A stretch of DNA of 60,973 nucleotides from JAPLVB01 sp964353635 (GCA_964353635.1 CAYGVS010000003.1:1-60973); one strand, 5' to 3'; positions 1 to 9,913 are shown, counted from the stretch's first letter. Made by a program: numbers and translations. Notes: generated by a model from the sequence alone, not told the origin.

Positions 1-507
1 GAGATATTCGGGGCTGATGTGAAGGTCCCTGAGCTGCCATTCAAGAGGCTCACCTACAGCGATGTGATTGACCTCCTTGCAAAGAACGGGATAAAGAAGG
101 GGTGGGGGGAGGACCTGGATGACCCGGAAGAAAAGCTTCTGGGGGAGATAATGCAGAAGAAAGGCCATGAGTGGTATTTCATAACCAAATATCCCTCCAA
201 AATCAAGCCCTTCTACATAATGATGGAAGGCAAGCTCTCCAGGGGCATGGACCTGGACTGCAAGGGCCTGGAAATCGCTTCCGGAGGTCAGAGAGAGCAC
301 AGATATGAGGAGCTGGTTAAGGTCATGAAACAAAAAGGCCTGGACCCTCACAAGTTCGAGTTCTATCTCACAGCCTTCCAGTACGGCATGCCTCCTCACG
401 GAGGATTCGGCCTGGGCTCGGAGAGGCTGATTCAGCAGGCTCTAGGCCTGGAGAACATAAAAGAGATGATACTTTTCCCCAGGACTCCTGAGAGGCTTGT
501 TCCGTAA
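1..507 (+). CDS. aspS: Aspartyl-tRNA synthetase, C-terminal part (5' end outside window)
   Basis: This is the 3' end of a class II aminoacyl-tRNA synthetase; the reading frame is open from base 1, so the gene starts upstream of the window. The enzyme charges tRNA-Asp (in some archaea also tRNA-Asn) with aspartate in the cytoplasm. The visible part carries the class II motif 3 signature GFGLGSERL near the C-terminus, preceded by YGMPPHGG, and ends with the FPRTPERLVP tail typical of archaeal AspRS. The PPHGG context fits AspRS better than AsnRS or LysRS. The stop at 505-507 is followed within 11 bases by the convergent end of the next gene. Discrimination between Asp and Asp/Asn charging cannot be judged without the N-terminal domain. 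Confidence 0.9.
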   Translation, partial: EIFGADVKVPELPFKRLTYSDVIDLLAKNGIKKGWGEDLDDPEEKLLGEIMQKKGHEWYFITKYPSKIKPFYIMMEGKLSRGMDLDCKGLEIASGGQREHRYEELVKVMKQKGLDPHKFEFYLTAFQYGMPPHGGFGLGSERLIQQALGLENIKEMILFPRTPERLVP

Positions 508-517
508 ATGCTGGCAA

Positions 518-2071
518 TCACATCGTGAAGGGCTTTTGCTTCTTCTTCTTTTTCACAAGCAGAAAAATGGCTCCTGCTACCACGGCAGCCACTGTTATTA
601 TTATCAGCCATCCCCAGTCCGCAAGCATGACCCCAACAGAGGGGCTTTCCCCAACGCATGCATAATCCTGGCAGCCTGTCTGGCAGGTCTGCAGGGTTAT
701 CCAGTTGTCTCCCAGGGGAGCGCACAGCTGCAGGTTCATGCCAGCGCATCTCCTCTCGCCGGGATTGCATATCATGACAAAACCAGTTCCGGTTGGGGTT
801 TCAGTTCCTGAGGCAGCTCCTGCCTCATAGCCTTCTGCGTAAAGCTCTGTCTGGAACTGGTCTATCAGGGAGGTGTTGACCTCCTTCCTGACTGAATAGG
901 ATATGCTGACCTCCTGCCCTGGTGAAAGGGTGGCGTAATTGAAGACGTACTCTGGGTCAGCCTCGACTATCTGGTATCCTGAGGCTCCCAAGGCTGTCAC
1001 GGTGATGTTGACCGCATTGCTTGTGAAGGCCTTGGGGATTTTCTCATAGACAATGAAATTGCTCGCTCTGTTCTGCCCTGAATGCCTGTAGGTGTTGGTC
1101 ACGGTCGAGCTCCCATTGAACACCCTTATGCTCCTCGTAGCTGTAATGTTTGAGGTTATTGACTGGGAAAGCCTCAGCATGTTCTGGAAGGCCTCCTGGC
1201 TCATCTTTCCCTTGTTCATGATCTTTTCTAAGGCAGCCTGCAGCTTCAGGTTGTTTCGCAGGCCGACACCAGGGACAAGCACTGGTCTGCTGCTGGCGTT
1301 CTTCTCAGTCGGGGTTGTTGCATATCCTGGACCACCCCCTCCTGGACTGCTTCCGCCAGCTGGCGGATTCCCGCTTGAAGTGACAGTGATAGGTATTGTG
1401 TCTGTCTCAGAATCAGCGTTGGATGGTGATGTTGTTATAGTTATGGATGATGTGCTCACGCCAGAAAAGCTTACTGTCCACGAGATCCCGACGCTCTCGC
1501 CTGAGCCGCCCTCACCGCCTGCTATTGATGATATTGTTTGGATGGCGCTTCCCGAAGTCAGGGAGGCGCCTGAGGGAAGGCTGAAACCGACTGCGACGGT
1601 CTGAGCTGTGGTCTCGCCCCAGTTCTGGACAGTCATCTGGATTGTCTGGGAGCCTGTTGGGTTTGAAAATGAAGAAGGTGTGACTGAAGTGACAATGGAA
1701 GGGGGGAGCTTGATGTCAAAGGCGCTCGAGGTTCCTGAGTCCGAATATGGCACTGCTGAGACCGCGGATATGGTCTGCGCGGAAAGCTTCTCGTTGGCTA
1801 TGACAGAGGTCCAGGAGACGCTTGTGGTCCCATCGCTATATGTCTTTGTGGAGTTCTCTGAGGATGTAAAGACGCTGGAGTTCTGGAGAGTGGTGAGTGT
1901 TACGCTGCCTGAGCCTGTGAGCCCTGAAACAGTGACCGTGAGGGGTAGGGATTTCATCACGCTCCCTGAGTCAGCCCCGAACTGGTCCACTGAGACAGTA
2001 AGGGTTGCTGAAACGCTGGAGATTAGAGTGATTGAGCATAAAACTGCAGCAAACAAAATCATGTTTCTCAT
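518..2071 (-). CDS. Secreted, C-terminally anchored surface protein, 517 aa
   Basis: I do not recognise a named family. Starting at the ATG at 2071 the protein has a signal peptide (about residues 1-22), several beta-rich Thr/Ser segments that look like immunoglobulin-type modules, a Gly/Pro-rich linker near residues 235-265 and a Cys-rich module near residues 430-470 (about eight Cys in the pattern CNPGERRC, LQLC, CQTGC, YAC). It ends with one membrane helix and a run of lysines, so the bulk should lie outside the cell. The start overlaps the stop of the upstream 2051-aa gene as TAATG and has a GGTGGT ribosome-binding site, indicating translational coupling. A GTG 18 bases upstream is possible but less likely. 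Together with its giant partner it could form an anchored surface complex; this is inference. Confidence 0.75.
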   Translation of the reverse strand: MRNMILFAAVLCSITLISSVSATLTVSVDQFGADSGSVMKSLPLTVTVSGLTGSGSVTLTTLQNSSVFTSSENSTKTYSDGTTSVSWTSVIANEKLSAQTISAVSAVPYSDSGTSSAFDIKLPPSIVTSVTPSSFSNPTGSQTIQMTVQNWGETTAQTVAVGFSLPSGASLTSGSAIQTISSIAGGEGGSGESVGISWTVSFSGVSTSSITITTSPSNADSETDTIPITVTSSGNPPAGGSSPGGGGPGYATTPTEKNASSRPVLVPGVGLRNNLKLQAALEKIMNKGKMSQEAFQNMLRLSQSITSNITATRSIRVFNGSSTVTNTYRHSGQNRASNFIVYEKIPKAFTSNAVNITVTALGASGYQIVEADPEYVFNYATLSPGQEVSISYSVRKEVNTSLIDQFQTELYAEGYEAGAASGTETPTGTGFVMICNPGERRCAGMNLQLCAPLGDNWITLQTCQTGCQDYACVGESPSVGVMLADWGWLIIITVAAVVAGAIFLLVKKKKKQKPFTM

Positions 2072-5000
2072 TAAACCACCCTGAACCACTTGCTTGTGGT
2101 CTCTGTATTTGCATTGTATCCTGTCTGAAATTCAACCATGTATTCGCCTGACCACTGTCCCAAAGGCGCTATCTTTAATATCGCATATCCGTCCTGGTTT
2201 GTGATGTTTGTCATCTGGGGAAGTATGTAATCGACTCCCTGCTCCAGCTTCTTGAATCCCATGCCAGGGATGTTCCCTTTTATGGATGTGATAGTTATGC
2301 CTGCTCCTTGGATCGGGCTCTGGTCGAAGTTGTATGCTCTTGTAAGGATGGTTATGTTCCTGCCGCTGGCTATCTGCCACTCGTCCTTCATAAGGAGCAT
2401 GTCTGTGCCATTATACTTCTCTATCCTCCATTCCGGCTGCTGCTCCCAGGACAGGCTTTCATTCCTTTCCCCGAACTGCACATTCCCTGACCATATGGAG
2501 CTTGGCAGGCTTCCGCTCTTCTCGCTTATTTCACCGCTCTCATTCGTGTAAAAGTCTTTCCTGTAAATCACATTGGAATTGGTGTTGCTTTCAGACCACC
2601 ATTCCTCTGTTATGTTAAGGTCATCATCAACAACTATCCGATTCAGAGCCTGCTGTCCATCATCAAGGTCATCATATACAACTGCATAAAATGTTGCGTT
2701 TTTAGCCCCATCCATGTTAAGGTCGAGGTTCAGGCCGGCCTCGCTGATGACGCCGTAATAGCTCGTAGTTCCATCCTTCACCCTAACATCTATCGCAGGC
2801 CTTGGCAGGCTTCCCAGACTGCTGAAGTTCCCTATGCTCACCCCCTCCCAAGGGCCTGGGCCTACTTTTGTGAGGTAGAGCTGGCTGGTGAAATTGTCCC
2901 CTGAGAATGCTGGAATGGCTGCCGAGAAGCTTGCAGAGGTGCTGAACCAGGCCATCTTTACGCAGTCCTGAACATTCCACACTGAGCACATGGGATAATC
3001 CACTGAAGCATTGGACAGCAGGATGTTATAGTCGGTCCCGCTTATGTTTATCCCCAATATATACCATACATTGGAGGTTGATGGCCCTCCCCCTCCTCCA
3101 CTGCTCCGCACGCTTACAGGATTCAAATAAATGCTATTTGGGAAATCCGTGTCCTTTATCCCTATCACGACATCGCCTGCGGTCGTATTCGCGTCCAGGA
3201 CCTTCATCATGTACATCCTGCCGTTCTTCGTCACGTTTATGGTGGGCGTTGTGGCTGAATTGTATCCGATCGCGCCGGTAGTGAAGTTGCAGTCTCCTGA
3301 CTTTATCCACACCCAGCTGTCATTGGCGGCTGTTATGTAGTAGAAATATTGGGGGTTCGTGAGCTTGCTGCTCCTGTAGGTGGCATTGTTATTGTTGTTC
3401 CCGGCTGCTGGAGGCTTCATGAAATTGCATGAAGCAAGGTTCTGCACCTGCTCTCCGGGGCTTGCGAAATCAAACACAGCCTTGAAGAACTTGCCTGCCT
3501 GCGTCCAGTTGAGGGTGTAAATATCCTGGACCTCCCCAAAAATCTCGCCATCATACCTTGATATGGGAAGTTGCTTGAATCCGGAAGAATAGCCAGCCTG
3601 GCCTGTATAGCCGTCCACAAGGAAGACCCTTGGGGAGGCGCGTGGCCACTTCCACTCCTCAAGTATCTCTTCTGTGTTGCCCTGTTTCACTTTTATCTCA
3701 AACACATATTCTCCTGCTCCAAACCCGTACTGGCTTATGTTGGATATAATCAGCTCTCCCGCGCCGTTTATGGTTGTGTTGGGAACTGGGTTCAGGGTAT
3801 AAATATTGTTTGTCGTGGCTTTCCTTACCCTTACGCTCTGGATAGAAACGTTTGCCTGCGCATTGTTGCCCGCAGGCGTCTTAACAAAAATAGGTATGGA
3901 AACATTCCCTGTTATCCTGAAGTCTCCCAAATCCGCCCAGTCGCCTATCTTGTTGGAATAGAATCTCACCGTGTCCGCCCTGGGATCTATGCTTAGCAGG
4001 GTCACTGTGTCATTAAGGCCAAACACCCTGTTGCTGGGATTGGTGTCGCTCACTGACAATGTGGTTGAAAAATTATATTCCCCTGTCTGGTTGAAAAAGA
4101 AGAATGTGTCATATATCCCAGCTGTCTGGCTGTCAGATATGGCTATGTATGTAAAGCTGTTTGTGCTGCCATCTCCATCAAGATCCAAGCCCCTGTTCTG
4201 GCCTGAACTCTTGTCCCATCCTCCAAGGTACTGCTCCTCAATCCTGCCTATCTTTATCACCCCGCTCTTGGAATTTGAGATATTTATGTAGGCGCCTGTC
4301 TGGGCCAGCACATTCACGCCTGTGAGCTTTACCCTAGTCTTGCTTATCGAGTTCACCTTCCACTGGCCCCCATAGGAATCGCTGAATGTGCCTGTTATGC
4401 TGAACGGGCCTCCAAGCTGGGTCATGTTCGAGGCGTTGATTGATATCCAGAGATAGCTTGTGTTGTGGTAGAAGTAAAGGGACCTGTTCTGGCTCCTGGA
4501 AAGCACCCTGTCAAAGTCCCCTGAACCCACAAGGTTTTCAGTGAACCCGTGGTAGAAGGTGGTGGAGCTTACAGGAGGGACCATGACATAGCCGCTTTGC
4601 TGGCATCCCTGGTTCCCACAGTTCGTCCACATCTCCCCGCATATGCCATTTGTGATATTGACCCTGAATTGGCCGTTGTTGTCGATTGAGACTATAGTCC
4701 AGCTCTTTCCTGCGGCAGAGAAGCTGGCTCCGGCACTATAATTTGTTGCACCTATCCTCAGCATGCTTCCATTGCCCAGAACAGTTATATTTGTTCCTGA
4801 CATTCCGCCTCCGCAGGTCTGGAAGTTCCATTCGCCTGAAGCCTGTATGCAGAAGGCCTGGCTGTTGTTCCACAAACCTGCCACAAACATACCGTTGAAG
4901 CCCCTCTGGTTATCACATCTGTCCCTGTCATTGTTCACCTCTATGTCCTTGGATGGCGTGTCTGAATACCACACCCCTGCTTGCTCTATGCTGGGTATCC

Positions 5001-8000
5001 CGAACATCATGTTCTGGACCATGAACTCCAAGTATTCCTGCTTCTCATATCCCTGGCTGTCATTTATCACGTATTCCGCTGAATACCAGCCTGACTGGAG
5101 GGAGGAAAGGTTAGCTGATATGCTGCAATAGTTTGTTGAGCATATCGTGCCTGCGCTCAGCTTCACAGGGGTCTTTGTCTTCTGGTCATACACGCCCTTC
5201 AGCTTGGTTCCCTGCAGGCTGAGCCCGTGCGGGCTGTAATCAAAATTCAATGCAGTGAAGTTCACTGTGAGGTTCTCTGATGAGGAGAACATAGGCTTCC
5301 AGTCATTCATCCCCCTGTAATACGCGTTTATTCTGTATGAGGAAAGTCTGAAGAAGAAGCTGCCTATGTCAGAGCCTTTGGATGTGGACACCCGCACATT
5401 TGCCTGGAAATCCCCTTCCTTATTAAGGCCTGATATGTTCACCACCTTCATGCTGACAGGTCCTGGGTTGTTCTCTATATATACAGGCACTGTGCTGATG
5501 GATATGGAAAAAGTGCTGTTGGGGATTTCTGGGGGTGGCCATCTTGTCAGCCACTTAAGGCTTTCGAACGTGGCTGAAGAGATTGTAAGCATGTCCCCTG
5601 TAGAAGGGTCCTTTGCAACCGCGGCAAAAGCCACGGAGCCGTCCTTCTCGAATACGCCTCCTTTATCCCATGAGGCGAAAAGGGCTGTTCCGTTGCTGTC
5701 TATCTTCATCGTATCCACATAAAGGTTCCTTATCTCAAACCCTCCCCAGCCGAAGTAGGACCTGCTCTCATCCGCAGGGTCTGTCACTATAAGGTCCAGC
5801 CCGTACCATCCGCTCTGCATTTTGGAGCTCTTGGGCACTATTGTTATCTCTGCTGTGGCGTTCGAAACCACGCCTTTCACAACCTCATAGTCAGCGTCCT
5901 TGACCATCTCCTTCATGAGCTGGTCATTCCTGAGTGAGCTCACATCAACAACCAGGCTGTCGCAGTTGGTGCAGGTGAGCGAGCTTGTGCCCTTGCCCAT
6001 CTGGGTCATCATGCTTCCCTGGTCTATGTCAATCGCGTTCACAGTAAGGGTTATGTTCTTGCCCATGCCCGATATGCAGGGGCCTCCGCTTTCCTGGCTG
6101 CATTTTGGGGTCGCCCATATCATGTACTTCTTGAGCTGGAAGAATGCATTCCCTATTCCCGTTTCTTCTGTTCCGTTAACCAGGGCCCTGAACTTAAACT
6201 TGAGCGAGAAGAAACCCTCTGCATCAGGGGCGTTGAAAACAAGGTTGCCGCTCTGCACGCTCTCATTTGCAGAGGCCCTGAAACTGGGGGTGAAGATGTC
6301 CTGGAAATCCGGAAACTCCTTGTGCATCTCTATTATCTTTGCGCCAGTTATGTTCTCTGCAGGCAGGTCCTGCCTTGTGGAGAGATCCTTTATCTTGAGC
6401 TTTATTTTCATTGTTGTATTAGGCGCAAAGAACCAGTAGTCATCCCCCTTCGAATCCACGGAAGCCCCTTCTGCATAAAGCCTCTGTATCCCAAAGGTCG
6501 CCCCGGCCTTCTTCAAATCATTATTATAATTTACCTGTGCCACTGCCTGGTATGTGCCTGTCCTGTTTGGAGCTGCAAAGATTATCACACACTGCCTCAT
6601 GACCACTTGAGGGGGCTGCTCCTGAAGGCTTACGCCTGCCATGGCTATCGCCCTTGAAAGATTCATTATAAGCGCTCCTGGCACGGCCACGGAAGCCCCC
6701 CTGTCATCCCTGAGCTCTGCCAGGGAAACAAGCGCCCCGCACTCATCCGTCCCTGTGCTGACATTATCTATGTCTATCAGGCCCATGCCCTCGGGCCCAT
6801 TGGATTGGGCACCGCCAGCGGATATGTTAGAGAGGAAAACAATCAGGGTGACATTGTCCTGAGGGGCAAAGGCATTCACATCCCCGGCTCCGCTTTCTGC
6901 CTGGTCTATGAAGTTCATGTTCATTGGCGTGATCTGGACAGAGACTGACTCCACTGAGAAACCTGTTATGAACTCCTGGTCGCTGCTCCCATAGCTTCCG
7001 GTCACCTTTACCCCGTAGCTGCCTGAAAGCGAGCCTATGCTGAAATCATAATAGTATAATCCCGTTTCGCTTTGCGTGAGGCTTGAGCTTACAGTGTTAC
7101 CGTTCGGGTATGTTATCCTGACGGTGCCTGAAGTGAGGTTCACGGCATTGCCGTCCGCATCCCTTGAGTACGCATATACCCTTGCCACTGAGTTGGGTGT
7201 GATAGAGCTTGCAGGGTTGTCGCTCATATCCGTGACCTTGCCTGAAAGCTTGAATGACTCCACTGTGAAGAATCCCGTTCCCTTGCTGTTGTTCAGGTCT
7301 ATTATATAAGTTCCTGCTCCTGAGGGAGCTGTGAAATTCGCTGTGAAGAATCCCATCTCATTCGTGGTGTTGGTTATGGTGGATATCACGCCTTTCGATG
7401 AGTTGAGCAGCCTCACCTGCACGGTCTCCCCTGGAACGAAGTTCTTGTTGGGGTCCTTTGCCATGACTATGAAATTGACTGCGGAACCCGGAGAATATAC
7501 AGAAGAGCCTTTCGGTTTTCCTAGCACTACCCTGTTCCCTGTATTGAACTCTATCTCGCCTACCATGTAATCCCCGAGCTTCTGGCCTTTCTGGAGCATC
7601 TTTTCGGTGCTTGAGTTCTGCCCCGAGTCCTCGGTGTCATTGTAAAGCTCGAATCTTATATCATCATCCACGTAGAGCGTATCGTAAGTGAGATTGTAGT
7701 TCTGGTCCACCAGAACAAAGTGATAGAGCCTGTCAAGGGTTATGTTGCCGTAATGCAGAGTGCCTGAAATGGAAAGGTCCCTGAGCTCTGTGAAATTCCC
7801 TCCCATTGCATTATTTGTTGATATCTCTGAGCTCGTGTCAACAGACCTTATATCCTGGGTATTGATCAGATGCGCCTCAAGATAGGTTATCTGAGAGACC
7901 ACCTCGAACCTGAGGGATATAGTAGCTGACCCGTCGCTCACATTAATTGTGTATGTTCCTGAAGAGAGTCCTGAAAGTGTGTGAGATAGTGAAAACAGAT

Positions 8001-8226
8001 TGGAGCCGGTTGTATTTGCGCTCATCTCGTAAAAAGCCACAGGTGTGGAGTTCGAAACCACAGCAGTCATGTTCACAGCGGCCATCGAGTTCGTTATATT
8101 GCCAGTAACTGTAAGGTTGTCCGATGCTAAGTAGACCATCTTGTTCGTGGTGGCATAGAAGGATGCCTGCACGTTTGCAAGCATCAAGAAGAAAGCCAAC
8201 GCCGAAAGGAGAGGTATGCTTTTCAT
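2071..8226 (-). CDS. Giant secreted surface protein, 2051 aa, multi-domain beta-sandwich
   Basis: The protein opens with a signal peptide (MKSIPLLSALAFFLMLANVQA) and then consists of many consecutive beta-rich modules resembling macroglobulin or bacterial Ig-like domains, with recurring phrases such as SPGSAVNFIVMAKDP and SGTYTINVSD. Asp-rich loops of the type DLDGDGS and DLNMDGA look like calcium-binding loops. N-x-S/T sequons are very frequent, as expected for an N-glycosylated envelope protein. I see no C-terminal membrane helix or sorting motif; the protein ends in a beta-strand-like WFRVV. The downstream, overlapping gene (TAATG) encodes a protein with a C-terminal anchor and may tether it. 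Binding partners are unknown. Confidence 0.8.
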   Translation of the reverse strand: MKSIPLLSALAFFLMLANVQASFYATTNKMVYLASDNLTVTGNITNSMAAVNMTAVVSNSTPVAFYEMSANTTGSNLFSLSHTLSGLSSGTYTINVSDGSATISLRFEVVSQITYLEAHLINTQDIRSVDTSSEISTNNAMGGNFTELRDLSISGTLHYGNITLDRLYHFVLVDQNYNLTYDTLYVDDDIRFELYNDTEDSGQNSSTEKMLQKGQKLGDYMVGEIEFNTGNRVVLGKPKGSSVYSPGSAVNFIVMAKDPNKNFVPGETVQVRLLNSSKGVISTITNTTNEMGFFTANFTAPSGAGTYIIDLNNSKGTGFFTVESFKLSGKVTDMSDNPASSITPNSVARVYAYSRDADGNAVNLTSGTVRITYPNGNTVSSSLTQSETGLYYYDFSIGSLSGSYGVKVTGSYGSSDQEFITGFSVESVSVQITPMNMNFIDQAESGAGDVNAFAPQDNVTLIVFLSNISAGGAQSNGPEGMGLIDIDNVSTGTDECGALVSLAELRDDRGASVAVPGALIMNLSRAIAMAGVSLQEQPPQVVMRQCVIIFAAPNRTGTYQAVAQVNYNNDLKKAGATFGIQRLYAEGASVDSKGDDYWFFAPNTTMKIKLKIKDLSTRQDLPAENITGAKIIEMHKEFPDFQDIFTPSFRASANESVQSGNLVFNAPDAEGFFSLKFKFRALVNGTEETGIGNAFFQLKKYMIWATPKCSQESGGPCISGMGKNITLTVNAIDIDQGSMMTQMGKGTSSLTCTNCDSLVVDVSSLRNDQLMKEMVKDADYEVVKGVVSNATAEITIVPKSSKMQSGWYGLDLIVTDPADESRSYFGWGGFEIRNLYVDTMKIDSNGTALFASWDKGGVFEKDGSVAFAAVAKDPSTGDMLTISSATFESLKWLTRWPPPEIPNSTFSISISTVPVYIENNPGPVSMKVVNISGLNKEGDFQANVRVSTSKGSDIGSFFFRLSSYRINAYYRGMNDWKPMFSSSENLTVNFTALNFDYSPHGLSLQGTKLKGVYDQKTKTPVKLSAGTICSTNYCSISANLSSLQSGWYSAEYVINDSQGYEKQEYLEFMVQNMMFGIPSIEQAGVWYSDTPSKDIEVNNDRDRCDNQRGFNGMFVAGLWNNSQAFCIQASGEWNFQTCGGGMSGTNITVLGNGSMLRIGATNYSAGASFSAAGKSWTIVSIDNNGQFRVNITNGICGEMWTNCGNQGCQQSGYVMVPPVSSTTFYHGFTENLVGSGDFDRVLSRSQNRSLYFYHNTSYLWISINASNMTQLGGPFSITGTFSDSYGGQWKVNSISKTRVKLTGVNVLAQTGAYINISNSKSGVIKIGRIEEQYLGGWDKSSGQNRGLDLDGDGSTNSFTYIAISDSQTAGIYDTFFFFNQTGEYNFSTTLSVSDTNPSNRVFGLNDTVTLLSIDPRADTVRFYSNKIGDWADLGDFRITGNVSIPIFVKTPAGNNAQANVSIQSVRVRKATTNNIYTLNPVPNTTINGAGELIISNISQYGFGAGEYVFEIKVKQGNTEEILEEWKWPRASPRVFLVDGYTGQAGYSSGFKQLPISRYDGEIFGEVQDIYTLNWTQAGKFFKAVFDFASPGEQVQNLASCNFMKPPAAGNNNNNATYRSSKLTNPQYFYYITAANDSWVWIKSGDCNFTTGAIGYNSATTPTINVTKNGRMYMMKVLDANTTAGDVVIGIKDTDFPNSIYLNPVSVRSSGGGGGPSTSNVWYILGINISGTDYNILLSNASVDYPMCSVWNVQDCVKMAWFSTSASFSAAIPAFSGDNFTSQLYLTKVGPGPWEGVSIGNFSSLGSLPRPAIDVRVKDGTTSYYGVISEAGLNLDLNMDGAKNATFYAVVYDDLDDGQQALNRIVVDDDLNITEEWWSESNTNSNVIYRKDFYTNESGEISEKSGSLPSSIWSGNVQFGERNESLSWEQQPEWRIEKYNGTDMLLMKDEWQIASGRNITILTRAYNFDQSPIQGAGITITSIKGNIPGMGFKKLEQGVDYILPQMTNITNQDGYAILKIAPLGQWSGEYMVEFQTGYNANTETTSKWFRVV

Positions 8227-8335
8227 TGCTTAATTATTATTGTTGAACAAGTATATAAAAAATGTTTCTCTGGCAAGCAATCCCTGCACAGCCCATCAGA
8301 TTTTATTATTTTAGCATGGAATCCAAGATTATTCC

Positions 8336-8728
8336 ATGAAAGGGCAGATGTTCTTGATCACCATGATATTCATGACGGGCCTTGTCTTCATGGTCCAGCA
8401 GCTTCTTATCCAGTATTCTGCCCTGGACCTTTCAGCCCCTTTCAGGGAGAACGAGATATACCTTCTCCGAAACACAAGGGACATCATTAACACCACAATC
8501 AAGAGCACGCCTGACTGCGAGGTGTTCTCTGACAAGATGGAATCCCTGGCGAACTTCCTCAATTCAAGGGACCCCAAAGGGGGATATATAATCTCTGTAG
8601 ACTACAGGCTGAACTGCGCATACTGGGGCAATACTCCTCCTGCCCAGGCCCCCTTGAATGTCTCAGTCAAGATTGTAACAACAATGAAATCCGAGTCGAG
8701 TGAGAACTACTTCATGTACAGTGCCTAA
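8336..8728 (+). CDS. Pilin-like protein with class III-type signal peptide, 130 aa
   Basis: The N-terminus MKGQMFLITMIFMTGLVF is a short basic stretch (KG) followed directly by a hydrophobic helix, the layout of archaeal type IV prepilin (class III) signal peptides; cleavage would be after Gly3. The conserved Glu near +5 is absent. The remainder is a small globular domain with two Cys (PDCEVF and LNCAYW) that could pair outside the membrane. It is the first gene of a run of pilin-like genes reaching to 13964 and diverges from the 2051-aa surface protein across a 110-bp intergenic region. I cannot name the function; a minor pilin or membrane-embedded subunit of a surface complex is the simplest reading. 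Confidence 0.7.
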   Translation: MKGQMFLITMIFMTGLVFMVQQLLIQYSALDLSAPFRENEIYLLRNTRDIINTTIKSTPDCEVFSDKMESLANFLNSRDPKGGYIISVDYRLNCAYWGNTPPAQAPLNVSVKIVTTMKSESSENYFMYSA

Positions 8729-8736
8729 TTTATAAG
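8728..8736 (+). promoter_or_regulatory. TATA-like box before the 218-aa pilin-like gene
   Basis: ATTTATAAG overlaps the last base of the previous stop codon. Its centre lies about 26 bases before the ATG at 8759, the geometry of a leaderless archaeal transcript. No binding data; position-based inference. Confidence 0.5.
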
Positions 8737-8758
8737 CGTGCACGGACAATATTTACAT

Positions 8759-9394
8759 ATGCCTGCTAAAGAGGGAAGGCGACACATGTCGCCTTCAGGC
8801 CAAAAAAAAGGTGCCATTGAGCTTAGTCTTAGTTTCATAGTCACTGTTGTTTTTGCAGTTGTTTTGCTGAGCTTGGCCATTATGTGGCTCCAAGGATTCT
8901 TCGGGCAGCTGCCAGGAATAAGCAACAATCTTGTTCAGCAAGCTCAGGCAAAGATTCAGGATACGTTCGCCAATACGCAGAGTAATTTTGCAATCTGGCC
9001 CACACAGTATCCCATTAAGGCAGGGGACAATATCAGAATGTGCGCTGGAATAAAGAACGATGCTGACGATGGAATGGGTCATGATTTTGCTATAAAGGTT
9101 GAATTAGTATCCGCAAGTCTTAGCATATGCTCGACAGGTGATGTGACCACATGCGGGAACCTCAAGACGACTGTTGAGAATAACTGGTTAAGTTATAATA
9201 AGAAAAAATCTCCCATTTCAATAGGTGGCATCGATGCATGTAGGCCCATTGATTTAACTGTTCCTGCCAACGCGAAGAAAGGTAACTACATATTTGACAT
9301 ACTCGCATGCAAGGATGTTGCATCGTCAGATGAATGCACTGCTGAAAACATGTGGGGTGGAAGTGCACAACATCTGACCTTAACAGTGAACTAA
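8759..9394 (+). CDS. Pilin-like secreted protein, about 211 aa
   Basis: The sequence GQKKG followed by AIELSLSFIVTVVFAVVLL is a class III signal peptide: basic residues, Gly, then a hydrophobic helix with Glu at +3. The mature domain has at least five Cys in SICST, TTCGN, DACRP, LACKD, DECTA. Start choice is uncertain: ATG 8759 fits a leaderless transcript from the TATA box at 8728; ATG 8786 gives a shorter, more typical leader of nine residues; 8738 is also open. A 22-base hairpin of the dispersed family (8775-8796) overlaps this region: ATG 8786 sits in its loop, so it could also control initiation. Codon choice is more AT-rich than in the downstream genes. Function unknown; likely a pilin or pseudopilin. 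Confidence 0.65.
   Translation: MPAKEGRRHMSPSGQKKGAIELSLSFIVTVVFAVVLLSLAIMWLQGFFGQLPGISNNLVQQAQAKIQDTFANTQSNFAIWPTQYPIKAGDNIRMCAGIKNDADDGMGHDFAIKVELVSASLSICSTGDVTTCGNLKTTVENNWLSYNKKKSPISIGGIDACRPIDLTVPANAKKGNYIFDILACKDVASSDECTAENMWGGSAQHLTLTVN
8775..8796. repeat. Hairpin element copy 1 (dispersed family)
   Basis: Perfect 9-bp inverted repeat, arm GAAGGCGAC, loop ACAT. It contains the alternative start codon ATG 8786 in its loop. It belongs to the family also seen at 21317, 32202, 32390, 32429, 39763 and 39801. Confidence 0.7.
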
Positions 9395-9435
9395 ATTCTG
9401 AGAATAATATATTCCAGCTAACCATATAGTACTAC

Positions 9436-9906
9436 ATGGACGTTTCCATGATTTTCGGCATAATCTTCACCCTCATTCTTATCGGTTTTATTCTGGTTTT
9501 TGGGGGAGAGCAAATCGCCAATTTATTAGGATTAGGAACACAGACCCAAGTCCTCAAGACCATAGACAATCTTCAGGAGAAAGTGGATGAGATATACAGG
9601 CTTGCTGAGAATTCTGCTGAGGAATTCAAGCTTTCCTTCCCAAAGGAATACAAATTATGCTTCTTCAATACTTCGGACCCGAAGCAGCACCTGTCAGCAG
9701 GATGGAATCCAGACATCACAATGCTTTATCTGATAAACCAGAGCAGATATAACATATGGTTTTACCAAGGGAACAATAACGCTGCGGGCCAGGGAAAGAG
9801 GATTCCATACCTTGATATTCTCACAGATAAAAATTTCTGCGTCCCAGGGGGCTCCAAGGTCTATGTGACAAAGAGGTGGAGTGGAGTCAGCATAGAGAAG
9901 ATTTGA
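9436..9906 (+). CDS. Single-pass membrane protein of the pilin-like cassette, 156 aa
   Basis: One N-terminal membrane helix (MIFGIIFTLILIGFILVFGG) is followed by a short predicted coiled-coil (VLKTIDNLQEKVDEIYRLAENSAEEF, split by residues typical of heptads) and a small domain with two Cys (KLCFFN, NFCVPG). There is no KG or KA class III cleavage motif, so it is probably an uncleaved anchor rather than a pilin. An AT-rich TATA-like stretch at about 9404-9412 lies roughly 28 bases before the ATG. It is followed after 7 bases by the next membrane protein gene. The pattern of hydrophobic N-terminus plus soluble domain matches its neighbours and suggests one complex. No family recognised. Confidence 0.65.
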   Translation: MDVSMIFGIIFTLILIGFILVFGGEQIANLLGLGTQTQVLKTIDNLQEKVDEIYRLAENSAEEFKLSFPKEYKLCFFNTSDPKQHLSAGWNPDITMLYLINQSRYNIWFYQGNNNAAGQGKRIPYLDILTDKNFCVPGGSKVYVTKRWSGVSIEKI

Positions 9907-9913
9907 GGTTCGC

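Noticed and set aside
1092..2084. Two long plus-strand frames opposite the 517-aa surface protein
   Set aside because: They are antisense shadows caused by the Ser/Thr-rich coding strand; the minus-strand frame has signal peptide, anchor and ribosome-binding site.
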